In this document: positions 32,301 through 42,900 of the stretch, piece by piece
Layout: every line of letters begins with the position of its first letter
Numbering within the stretch: the first letter of the stretch is position 1
Assembly: GCA_011033025.1 (NCBI GenBank)
Contig: WFMF01000627.1
Coordinates: 23,462 to 87,461 of the forward strand
From: Beroe forskalii
Lineage: Eukaryota > Ctenophora > Nuda > Beroida > Beroidae
Direction of reading: 5' to 3'
Length of the DNA stretch: 64,000 nt
Notes under the pieces: model-generated
What the model was told of the DNA's origin: nothing
The model's input: the letters and a program-made list of their open reading frames with translations, nothing else
Database searches by the model: none
Translations under genes and position numbers: made by a program

Positions 32301-35300
32301 GAGGGTAAGGTCTGGTAGCACAAGTTGGTCAGGAAGGATACGACGTGGCATTGTCAAGGTGGTGGCATCGCACTGAAACACAGACTGGTGTCAACACAGA
32401 ATGATGTCAGCACAGAATGGTGTCAACACAAAATGGTGTCAACACAGACTGGTGTCAGCACAGGATGGTGTCAACACAGACTGGTGTCAACACAGAATGA
32501 TGTCAACACAGAATGGTGTCAACACAGAATGGTGTCAACACAGAATGGTGTCAACACAGAATGGTGTCAACACAGAATGGTGTCAACACATACTGATGTC
32601 AAAATACACCGATAAAAAATACACTGGTGTCAACATACACTGGTGTCTACACTGACTTATCAAGACAGAGCAAGCGTCATGATTTCATTATCGAATTGGT
32701 GTCAATTCTGAGACAGCTTTTCAGAAACCGTAATTCACAAGTTCACACCCTTGCCTACCTTGGTAACCGTGATGTTACACAATGCTGTTCTGAATGAAAC
32801 CACCTCGTTCACAATTCCCTTCCACTCGTTTACATCACGTGCTGTGTGACTCTCGGGCAGAAGTTCAACCAGGCTTGCTAGCTCCTGAAATGAGTGAGAA
32901 ATCAGTGAGAGACCCCGAAAAAATGCCCCGTAATGAACAAATAAAAGGGTGCAGGTGGATTTCGATTGAACCACAATTAGTGAAAGGCTTATCCAGTTGA
33001 ACAATGGCATGGCTATTAGAAATTACGGAACTTCCAACTCCGTTATCGAATATAGTAAACAGTAAACACCCGCAAAATTTGTTTATTCATGTCAATATCC
33101 ATTGACACCTTTTACGTTTATTCAGATGTATGTCCAACCAGGGGGCTTGACTTGGTCCCCCGGAAGTTTTCATAAGCAATTTATTTCGAAAATAGGCCGT
33201 TGCAAGCTCAGCCATGGTCATATGACTCAAAATGGCCAATCGAAAACTGGATCATTCAAGATTGTGTTCTTTTCGTTCGCGGCGAAGACATTTTAGCAAG
33301 CATACTGGCCACATACGCGCGCGGCGCGCGCAATAATAGCACATTTTGCGCTGAAAAAACATGAAAATGTCACAGCGCGTTACGAAAAATACGAAATTGC
33401 CACACGGGCTATCAAATGACAAATAACAGATAAGAAAAAGATATGAAGTCACAGTGTCAATTGATGCCATGAACTCACCGTTTTGAGTTCCAGCAACAGG
33501 TCCATCTTGTTGAGCATTATGGAGACGACGAGAAAACGAGCGTAATATCGGAGCTTCTTGATCAAAACCCTAAAACACATGTTACATCGTGTCAGCATAA
33601 TCGATGCTCAGCATTATCGTTTAGAATTTATCGCCGATAACCGATAATTATTTTTCAGGAGTTTTCGGTGATATATTTATTGACGATGATATCGGATGGA
33701 AATCCTATGAAATAGAACGTTGATTGTGGCTGGCTTCATCATTTTGAATTGATAAACTAGCGCACCCATACTTACTCCTGTTTGGTGTTTTTGAGAGTCA
33801 GCAGTTCCCTACTACTCCCAGCGTCTTTATCACAGTAATAGTCACGTTGTCTGATAGCGAGGTAGAATATCAGAGATTCGTGGAGGTAGTTCGTATCACT
33901 AGTTCGCAAACTGAAATGAAATACCCATATCGGAATGCCCCGAAAACCAATAGGGATTAAGGAATGAAATCTATAATCAAAACAAGAATTAAAACTAGAC
34001 CCAGAACTAGACCTAGACTTAGAACTAGACCTAGAACTAGACCTAGACCTAGACCTAGAACTAGACCTTGTACTAGACCTAGAACTAGACGTCCTAGAAC
34101 TAGACCTAGAAATAGAAATAAATAAAAGGATAATTTTAAAGACTCACTAGTAGTGATAGTAAAGTTGTCCTATTTTAGAAGCTATCTCGCCAATCTGCCA
34201 GCGTTGTAACCCATACTTCTCATCGAGCAGTCTTCTGTGTTCCTGACATTTACAGTGGTTTTTTGGATGGGGATGTTGAATATGAGTTGCTTTGATAAAA
34301 GTCTTTTCAAATCTTAGTTCCTAGAACTCTAGAAATTTTAATTCGCACTTTTTATGACAAAATCAAACTGTACAACACTATTCCATCAAATTTGAGTTTG
34401 CTCCCTCTGCCAGGGAAATTCATCGCAAATATACCTGTTGGAACTTCCAGAGCTTTGAGAAAGAGTCGAATGTCCTGGAGAAGTGAAGCTGCCAGTTGTA
34501 CATGCCGTGTTGTGGAATGTGCCTGAAATGCAGCAGGAGTTAGTGAAATGAAGTCGTTAATTAGAGTAGTCCCATATTAGAGTAGTATCGTACAGCTGCG
34601 CTTCTACGCATTTTTAAGAATGTTAATCAACCACTCGATTCACCAATTCTCGGAAGTTTTTTTGCCGGGACTCAAACAGTAATTTCGGAAATTCTTGCCT
34701 GTCTCTTAACTTTTAACAAAAACTTTGAATATTGTATTGTATTGTATTATTCTTGCTAACTCAGGTGATCATGGCGTGTCAGCAAAGATTTAAACTGGAT
34801 GGGATGAAATGCTTTGTTTGATGTTTCCAGATGGCTAGACGTAACCTAATTAAACATAGCGTTTCGATGACAAGGGGCATGACGCATGCCATCTGCTTCA
34901 CTGGCCCCCACCCAAATACCAAAATATGCACAAGTATCGAGAGCTAAATAAAGAATATCGTGTTACTTCGGTGTGCTCCCAAGTGATTACGTGACTTCCA
35001 AGTTCCATATTGTGTACTCTATTCATCTTTTATATCTACGGCGGTTTGGAGTTGTAAATTGGTTTATCACATGGATAATTGGGCATGGGTATCACATGGA
35101 TAATGCACACAATATCGGACTGCATGATTCTAAATGCTACCAAGAAAATAAGATACGTTGAATCGGTCAATGATCAGTCGGCTGGAGCAACTTAAAAGCA
35201 TTAGAAGCATCCTAAATGTACCCCAAAAGCCCCCTAGATACACCCTAAATTAAATCTGAACCTATCAAAAGCCAGAATAGTGAGTTGCTGGAATAGCTGT

Positions 35301-35949
35301 AACAAATCAGGAAACAAGATAATATTCAGAGTGAACAAGAGAAAACTAAGTAAAACATAAAGAATAAAAACCTGAGTTGTTGGAAGAGCTGAGTACTCTT
35401 TTCCCAGAGATACAGGAAGTCATTTATTATCCTCTTCTCATCGGATGTTATGTTCTTCAGCATCACATCGGACGCAGAGTAGGGGAAGTTACCTGCCTGG
35501 GAAATGGGAAATGTGGTCGTCAGAAGTTCCTTGCTAGGGGTAGCTACCCTTTCAAAAATCTTCATAACTAAAGAACTAAGTTATTTAAGTACTGTGGTTC
35601 AGAACGATTTATCAAGTTCTTATTTTGATTCATTAATGGCAGACTACTCTGGAACTCTGAGATGGGGCATAAGTGAGAACCAGGTTTATTGTGCAAGCCT
35701 AGTAAGGAAGTGGTATCGTTGCTGTGTAATTGATAATAGCAGCTTCAGCAAAGAAGCAAAGTGCAACTTTTTGTGAGACAAAGTCACCAGAATTAAGAAA
35801 CGGATATTGTAAGATTGTATGAGCTTTTTATTTCAGCTGTTAATAAGAATCGTTCCTAAGCCCTCCTTACTCACCGGCATCATTAGCTTATCAATGAGAG
35901 GTCCATCAGTCAGCAAAGGTCCAGCATGGTCTTTTGTTAGTTCTGACAT
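20346..35949 (-). CDS. SCAI: SCAI (suppressor of cancer cell invasion)
   Basis: Nuclear co-regulator known to restrain MRTF/SRF transcription and to act in DNA repair. Sixteen exons join in perfect phase to 604 residues, close to the 606 known for human SCAI: 35875-35949, 35372-35496, 34435-34522, 34148-34242, 33776-33910, 33479-33569, 32759-32884, 32249-32372, 31953-32056, 31712-31808, 30990-31114, 25326-25468, 21403-21488, 21029-21199, 20708-20808, 20346-20474. Diagnostic strings include YGLQRWQIGEIASKIGQLYY, KKLRYYARFLVV, TELSVDMFR, LHPEDLTPF, RQPVVVLISP and GSLMTLFLHSPL. The start MSELTKDHAG fits the first coding exon. Two introns contain opposite-strand genes. Several splice sites are repeated as minisatellites. 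The acceptor of exon 12 could be 25468 or 25465. Confidence 0.95.
20881..21030 (-). repeat. Minisatellite of the SCAI exon 14 donor
   Basis: About eight units of ACAAAACTCACGCGCTATTTC. On the minus strand each reads GCGCGTGAGTTTTGT, which matches the real donor context (ACACGC|GTGAGTTG at 21029) and repeats GTGAGT downstream. Confidence 0.9.
22205..22540. repeat. GGTGTCAGAGTGAAGTGATGTC minisatellite
   Basis: About a dozen degenerate units of GTGGTGTCAGAGTGAAGTG in front of the nested membrane gene. It is the reverse complement of the TGACACCAC family. Confidence 0.85.
22731..24474 (+). CDS. Small four-helix membrane protein, nested in SCAI
   Basis: Five exons in consistent phase give 140 residues: 22731-22832, 23087-23156, 23573-23620, 23921-24027, 24379-24474. 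Hydrophobic segments are MLWVFGWLMAGGNALAALIH, MLMAMLAAGLCWIIRSVVAL, MLAAIAIFLTGGGGWVFSLC and VILTIIAFGAASLNCIIAIV, so probably four membrane passes with a short basic tail. I do not recognise the family; a tetraspan or MARVEL-like protein is possible. It lies wholly within the SCAI intron between exons 12 and 13 on the opposite strand. Its intron 4 begins at once with a TGACACCACTC minisatellite. Confidence 0.75.
23750..23840. repeat. CCAATCAG-ended hairpin element
   Basis: TTGACCAATCAGCGTGG ... CTGCGCGCTGATTGGC, followed by GGATCCTACGGGTAAGTTAA, which resembles the sequence after the 1815 element. It lies in intron 3 of the nested membrane gene. Confidence 0.65.
24035..24272. repeat. TGACACCACTC minisatellite
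   Basis: About 12 units of CACTGACACCACTCCACT with variants, starting eight bases after the donor of exon 4 of the nested membrane gene. Confidence 0.9.
25012..25078. repeat. CCAATCAG-ended hairpin element
   Basis: TTGACCAATCAGCGAGCGG ... CTCGTGCGCTCATTGATC, another imperfect inverted repeat of the 1815 type. Confidence 0.55.
25090..25200. repeat. GGGGTCAGCAGG repeat plus TTGGTATACTTCCATACGACC
   Basis: Reverse complement of the CTGACCCCTTACTGACCCC repeat seen at 8440-8780 and 60300, again linked to the palindrome-like GTATACTTCCATAC. Confidence 0.8.
27872..29363 (+). CDS. C-CAP/TBCC-like beta-helix protein, nested in SCAI
   Basis: Exons 27872-27995, 28300-28440, 28860-28989 and 29209-29363 or shorter. 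The translation has repeated short strands with Cys, as in the C-CAP/cofactor C domain: LYICHCSELG, AVTVTERCAKAGIEACENL, EITSSRDVDLYISPG, LRTITIDMCSGVNVHV, AAAQLFKIYYHQSQGTKLV. Exon 2 needs a one-base frame change near 28375-28385: one frame stops at TGA after SPGYDGDV, the other continues as MTEMCEITSS. A further exon at 29508-29588 (GYPTTEEELAEQYVDEEA) may extend it, but the phases do not join cleanly. It sits in the SCAI intron between exons 11 and 12 on the opposite strand. The family call is by eye only. Confidence 0.5.
29508..29588 (+). CDS. Possible further exon of the 27872 gene
   Basis: CCTCCAG acceptor, an open acidic stretch GYPTTEEELAEQYVDEEAIL and a GTGGGT donor. Its first codons (REAK-like) echo the VVREA of the previous exon, so it may be an alternative end. 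Phase 2 on both sides. Confidence 0.4.
29950..30115. repeat. Cluster of TGATTGGTT (inverted CCAAT) repeats
   Basis: Five copies of TGATTGGTT in about 150 bases. Two of the intervals share TGACGACGAAAC. It lies in the large SCAI intron. Confidence 0.8.
31085..31490 (-). repeat. Repeat of the SCAI exon 11 acceptor
   Basis: About eight degenerate 50-60-base units follow the real acceptor at 31115. On the minus strand units read TTGCAG|GCACCAACGTGACGTA or diverged forms, so each repeats the acceptor plus about 22 coding bases. Confidence 0.88.
32380..32660. repeat. GGTGTCAACACAGAAT minisatellite
   Basis: About 15 units of 16 bases. On the minus strand the unit ACCATTCTGTGTTGAC resembles the polypyrimidine tract that ends in the acceptor of SCAI exon 8 (CCAGTCTGTGTTTCAG, 32373-32388). 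Confidence 0.9.
33997..34122. repeat. CTAGAC/CTAGAA hexamer repeat
   Basis: About 20 units of AACTAGACCTAG type, in the SCAI intron between exons 4 and 5. Confidence 0.9.
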
Positions 35950-36903
35950 TACACTATTGACATGCTCAATAGAATTGTAAGTAAGTCTGTGGTGTTTTGA
36001 GAGCCTTTTTGTATTCCTAAATCGGCGCTTGATTTCATGAAATTTGGTGCCAATGTTTAGCTATTCATCGATTTTTTGATATGTTGATATGCGAATTTTG
36101 TCTGTATGTCTGTATATATAGATTATGACAACATGCGTTTGTGTGTACGTGTCCATTTTTGTGTACATGACGTAGGTTTGTGCGTATTTTTGTTTGTTTA
36201 AATGGAGTTCTTAAAGCATGTTGCTACAACAACACAACAAATAACTTTAACAAATTACTCAGGGGTGTGCTAACTAGAATAAAATGAACATAATCTATTC
36301 CTCAGGATTCAGAAGAATTCGTTAATTTCTGGCTGTCATTTAGCTGGCAGTAGAGCAGCTGTTGGCACTTGGCACCCTTGGTGTGCAAAGCTCTTAGATA
36401 ATTGAACCTCACCTCAAATTTAATCAATGAGGTATGTTTATATTAACAATCAAATTTTTATAGAATCATGAAATGATGTAATTAAACTAAACTTAAATAA
36501 TATATTCTATATAGTTGTTAAGGAATTTAATGAAATTTGTTATTAACTTATTAATAGATCGTGCGGTATAATGTTACTCTTTAATGCAATGAATCGGATG
36601 GTCTAAGCTTTGGTTGAGCGAAGGTTGTTCATTAGCACATGCATCGGCCCCGTTTATTATTTCTTTATGTTTGCTTAATATTCGTTCTTTCTTGATTTAG
36701 GTATCCAACTAGATATCTTTAAGTCTTCAAACTAGGATTGCGCAATTTTCAGTCGTCCTCAGTAGATCAATCGTTATATTGTTTACGCTGCAATTACTAA
36801 ACTAACGCCACAAATAAACTTCTAAAATATGAACATTAAATTGAAATAATCGCCTTCAGTTAATTAACCCATGTAATCAGAGCAACAGACGTATCCCAAA
36901 TAA
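35950..36903. promoter_or_regulatory. Shared 5' interval of SCAI and the AHNAK-like gene
   Basis: The two genes start 955 bases apart and point away from each other, so this interval must hold both promoters unless there are further 5' exons. No clear TATA box or CpG-rich core was seen. Confidence 0.4.
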
Positions 36904-39900
36904 ATGCCTGATGTCCCGAAGAACCCACGGGGCTTCAAGGGTTCTACTGTTAAGCCACGGAATGCAGGCGGAAGGGGCCAGAAAAAGACAGGTTTTTATA
37001 GTTTAGCAACTTACTGTAAACTTCATCATCTGTACAATTTCAAACTGGGGTAGGGGGCAAACTTCCAAAACTTACGCGCAGTTTTTCATTAAAATAGCAT
37101 CTTTTCAAAATAACGCCGCACCAAAACACTACATTCTGCTAATAATGCCTTAATTTACTTAGAGTTATGAATGCTTTTCTAAAGTTCTAAGCTCCGACCA
37201 CACTTGTTTCAGATCGGGGTGTATCTGATCTTTACAACAGACCTGGCAGAAGATCTCTCTACAACTCTTCCTCCTTCTCTGTAGTAGGACAGGTAATTTA
37301 CCACTTCAATTTACCACCTTAAACTTACTATGATAACATGATAATGACGACATCTCAACCTTTCTCGCACATTATGGTATGTCTCACCAAACTTCGGTAT
37401 AAGAGATGGCATGATCAATGAGCTAACAATTTAATAATGCAGTTTGATCAGTTACAGTTGAATGAAATCTAACTGAAGATACATTCACAGAGGATAGGGT
37501 CAGACACAGGGAGTCAGAGAAGCTTGGATTCCTATATCAGTACTATCAGTAAAGGTAATCATCCCATTTCATGTTTCTACCTCGTTGTTTAGAAAAGTGT
37601 GTAACCCACTGTCTCAGACGAGCTAGTGATGTCACTGACTGACACTAGTCTGACAAATCACTGACACAATGAAATATCACTGACACCAGTCTGAAATATT
37701 ATCATTGACATCAGTCTGACATTTCACTGACACAAGTATTACATTTCACTGACACCAGTATTACATATCGCTGACACAAGTATTACATTTCACTGACACC
37801 AGTATTACATATCGCTGACACCAGTATTACATATCGCTGACACCAGTCTCACTTATCACTGACACCATGCCTGACAACACTCTGACGCCAATCTGGCGTA
37901 TTACTGACACCATTCTGACGTATCCTTGACACCAGTCTGACATATCACTGACACCAGTTTGACATATCACTGACACCATTCTGACGTATCCTTGACAGCA
38001 GTCTGACGTATCCTTGACACCAGTCTGAAATATCACTGACACCAGTCTGACGTATCCTTGACACCAGTCTAACATATCACTGACACCAGTTTGACATATC
38101 ACTGACACCAGTCTGACTTATCGATGACACCATTCTGACGTATCCTTGACAGCAGTCTGCCGTATCCTAGACACCAGTCTGACATGTCACTGACACCATG
38201 CCTGACACCACTCTGACACCAATCTGGCGTATCACTGACACCATTCTGACGTATCCTTGACACCAGTCTGACATATCACTGACACCAGTTTGACATATCA
38301 CTGACACCCGTCTGACTTATCACTGACACCATTCTGACGTATCCTTGACACCAGTTTGTAATATCACTGACACCAGTTTGACATAATATCACTGACAACA
38401 GTCTTACTTATCACTGACACCAGTCTGACATATCACTGACACCAGTATGACATAATATTACTGACGTCTGACACCAGTATGACATATCACTGACACCAGT
38501 TTTACATATCACTGACACCAGTATAAATTATCACTGACATCAGCCTGACATATCAAATATCAGTGACACCACTCTGACGTATCCTTGACACCAGTCTGGA
38601 ATATCACTGACACCAGTCTGGCGTATCCTTGACACCAGTCTGACATATACAAAGTCTGACTTATTGACACGACGTATCCTTGTCTGATAAATATACCAGT
38701 CTGACGTATCCTTAACACCAGTTTGACATATCACTGACACCATGCCATATCACACATTGAATTTGAAATACCACAGACACCACTCTGACGTATCACAGTT
38801 GATGTATCACTAAGATAACCTTCTCTCTCAGACGACACTACCAGCAGAGCTAGCGACGACTCCCTCACTGACTGACACCAGTTTGTTTAATCACTGACAC
38901 CAGTGACCAGTCTGACATATTATTTATCTGATATCACTGTCACCAATCTGGCGTATTACTGCCATAATAATAAGATAATAACCAACTCTCTTAGACGACA
39001 CTAACAGCCGAGCTAGCGATGTCTCCCTCACAAGTACAGCAGCTATCACTGACGGAGGGAGTGGGAAGGAGGGACGCTCTAAAGCTCCCATGTTAAGGCA
39101 GAAGACCTATACCTTGGATCAAAGTGACAGTGGTAGGTAGAGTGATACTTATCTTGGGTTTTTTATGTTAGTGCGTTGGAAATTATAGTAATTGGGTGAT
39201 AATGACAGTGACAATTAAAGGGGGCAGTGATTGTTACAGCTGTGAAACGTTGCAATGGTGATGAGAGTGATTTATTGATCCACGAGTGACTAAATAACTC
39301 GTTTGTTTGTGAAATTCATTAATCATTATGCAGGTACAGCATACAACAGAACTCTTTCTGATCTCGAAGTCAACAGCCCCGATATTGAGGATGTCGGAGG
39401 TAGAGCTAAATCAGGAAAATCATCGACTTCTTCAAAATCTGGGAAAACGTCATCTTCCTCAAAATCTGGAAAAACTTCAACAACATCAAAGTCTGAAAAA
39501 ACAACAACTTCCTCAAGCTCTGGAAGCAAGAAGAAAAAGAAACGGGGATTCAGTTTTGGTAGAAACAAATCAGGTAAAGACTTATTTGATTGATTGAATA
39601 AGATCTTTCAATGATAACGTCTCATATTTCGAAAAAACTTGTTTGATCTTCTGTTCGGTCAAAAACCGCATGTTCAGACGTTCAGTGTTCAAAATACCTA
39701 TGTTCAAACGGATACGGCATAATATAATATTATTACGTTCTAACATCAGCTTCAGAAATCTAAATGTTCAATGGATGAATGATATCAATGTATTTTTGCA
39801 TAGGTCTGTATGTCTGTATTGTGACAATTCTAATACACTTTACAGATTCAGAATCGGACGAGGATGACAGAAAAAAAGTCAAAAGTTCCAAATCAAAATC

Positions 39901-42900
39901 TTCGAAAAAGTCTTCATCACGGAAATCATTCAGTTCCTTGTCTGATAGTACATCATCTTCTTCCTCTTCAAGCAAATCTAGAAAGACTAAAATCACTGCA
40001 AAACCTGATGTTGATTTAAAATTAAAACTGGAAAATCTGATGTCGATGGGAAGACAGATATTTCAAAACCTGATGTAAGCGTGAACTCAGGTTAGACAAA
40101 ATATTGAATTTTAATTTTCACTATTAAGAACTGTTTACTCCAGAACTATTTTTTGTCCTTGAGAATTGATTACAGAACGAATGAAATATATTTTCAGCTC
40201 CATTATTCAGGTGAAATTGTAACATCCAGTTTGGATGTTGAAAAACCTGACAGGGAAAAAACAGACGAAAGTTTGTTAAAACAGTTCATTAAACAAGCAA
40301 AAACAAAATATTTTGCTTTAAAGTTTAAAAAAGCTCGAGGTAAAAAATAACAATAAGCATCAGCATTATGGAGAAATGCTTGCTTTGAAGCAAGAAAAAT
40401 AATAAAGCTGCTATGATTCTATTACATTTTGTTTTGGATTTTTCAACAAAAAAATAAAGAGCACTTTATTTATTTTCCTCGAAAAATGAATGAAAAATTT
40501 TCAGGAAATGAAACCACGTTTATATGAAAATTATTTTCAAAATCTTGATATAAGTGAAATTCAAGGGGTTAGTTACAAGACCATACAAATACTTAAACAA
40601 TTGAAAATTTCCTGCTAGAGTATCATGGGACATGCTTTTTAGATAATAATAATGCAGGGAAAAGCCCAATGATGGCAAAACTGATGCATGACTCAACACT
40701 TCAATTATGTTATTTATAATATGATTGGTAGTTATAAATTAGATCTTGGATGAAACATGTATCGTTCTACATTTGATTCAATTAAGCATCATTCAGATGT
40801 AGCTAAGGAGGAGAAAGAAGATGCTGATACATCAAGCCATCATGAACCAGAAAAAAGTAAAAAGTTTGGTAATAAAAATTATTTTTACTTTTAAGTTTTT
40901 AAATTTCCTTACTATGCATTGATAAAGGTCCCTGCTCCCTTTCTTTGATGCTTTGATGGGTCTTTCCTTCAACTTGGCTGTCCTACTCTTATCTTCTCAT
41001 AACTTCATAAGTATTATATTATGACATGTTATTGTAGGTATGCTACTACTTGCCATCCTAGGGTTCCAATTCAAATAGCTTCTTATGTTTTATCAATCAT
41101 ACGGCAGTTGAACTTAATGACTCCCCTTAATTATAATACTCCTCTGATAAGAATAATTCTATTACTGATACTCTTATACAGTTACTTCACTGGTTTACAC
41201 CACCAACAATACTCAAATATTTAATATCTACTCTAACTCTCTAACAACAGGAGGTGAAGTTAAAGCCGCCAACCCAAAAATAGAAGTCAATATCAGTCAA
41301 CCATTTCGTGACGGAAAAGAAGGTATTGGTCTCAAATCAAAATCTGGAAAGTTGACATCTTCGACAAGTTCTGGCACTGATATGTCGAAGAAAGAAGACA
41401 AAAAAGGGCGGAAACGGTTGCATATCCCCCATTTTAGTCTACACAGATCAGATGACAGCCATAAATCAGGTAAAATTCAAACATTGAACCTTGGTGGCAT
41501 CGAAAAATTCTAATTGATCATAATGACATACTGTAATGAGGGCTGCTGACTTGCAGCAAAAAAGAAAAATTTCAAATTGATTGATGAGCATAGACATAAA
41601 TTTTATCGTGAATCAATATGACACTTAAGATTGCACCTTCCGCTGCTTCAAAAACCATTTCTTTTCTGATAGCTTGAATCAATATAGGTATAGAAAATTT
41701 GCCAGTAAAAACCAAACCATTTTATCGCGTCGTTCCAATCCAGGTACAGATAGGTCCACAAAATCTGGGAAAAAGAAGCAACGGTTTGGACAAGGAGATA
41801 TAAGTTTGCCAGACCTCAGTCTACATAAATCAGGTATAAATTCCGTTTAACTAGATTGATCTTCATTTACTCAACAGTTCAAAATCAGGAGTATTCTCTG
41901 GAAAATTCATCCAGCTGTACTTTTATACTTTTATTATGGGCAAAACTTCTTACCCATATTCATCTCCATATAAGCATATAAAACATAAAGGTATACCAAC
42001 AGGTATCTCAAATAATATAGTAATGATTATTCAACAAAACATAAAAATTATTGCAGGTGATGAAATGCCAAATATTAAAGTTAATGCAAATAAACCTGAA
42101 ACAAAAAAGAAGCATAACGTCAAATCAAAGTCTGGCAAATTTTCTTCTTCCACAAGTTCAGGAACAGATAAGTCACAGAAAAAAGGAGAGAAAAAAGAGC
42201 ATAAAGGTTTTCACATCCCTCGACTCGGTTTGCACAAATCTGATGACATTCATAAGTCAGGTAATAATAATCTGCAATCAACTATATCATTTTGTGCTCC
42301 ATGGGATAATTTTTTCCCTCCCCATTGGCCTTTTTTGTGAATGCAAAAAGGCAAATGAGAGGGTTGGCAGAGATCGTGGTCTGGGAGGGTGAGAAATAGA
42401 ATATGTGTATATCAGGTCCAGTTTTGCAATACAACTACTGTAATTTCTGGAAAGTGCCCGGATTGCTCCTTTATAATATCAGTCGCGAAAATGTCCCTCC
42501 CTCCCTCCGTCCCTCCGTCCCTCCGTCCCCATGTCACATAAATCTTCAAAATAACGAATTTCTTTATTCATGGAGCTGTCGGTTGTTAAGAATATAAATC
42601 TTATAGGTTGTTCTGGCCCATCCGTGCCGCATGCTCGAACTCCTAAATTATGATAAACTCTAAATTTAATTAGGCTGTTGAAGAATTCGTGTCTTAAAAA
42701 GTTAAAATCTTAGGTGTGATTTGGGCGGTGGATTGGAGGAAAAGGCTTCGGTTAGTACCTACCAAACTGCATAACTATTGGACTTTCTGCTGAATTCGAC
42801 TAAGTTTGAGAAATACTATTCGCTGTGAAAGATGAATTTTGCTTTTTGGAACAAGAGACAGCATTGAAACAGAAAACAAAAGCACGAAATTTGAAAATCA

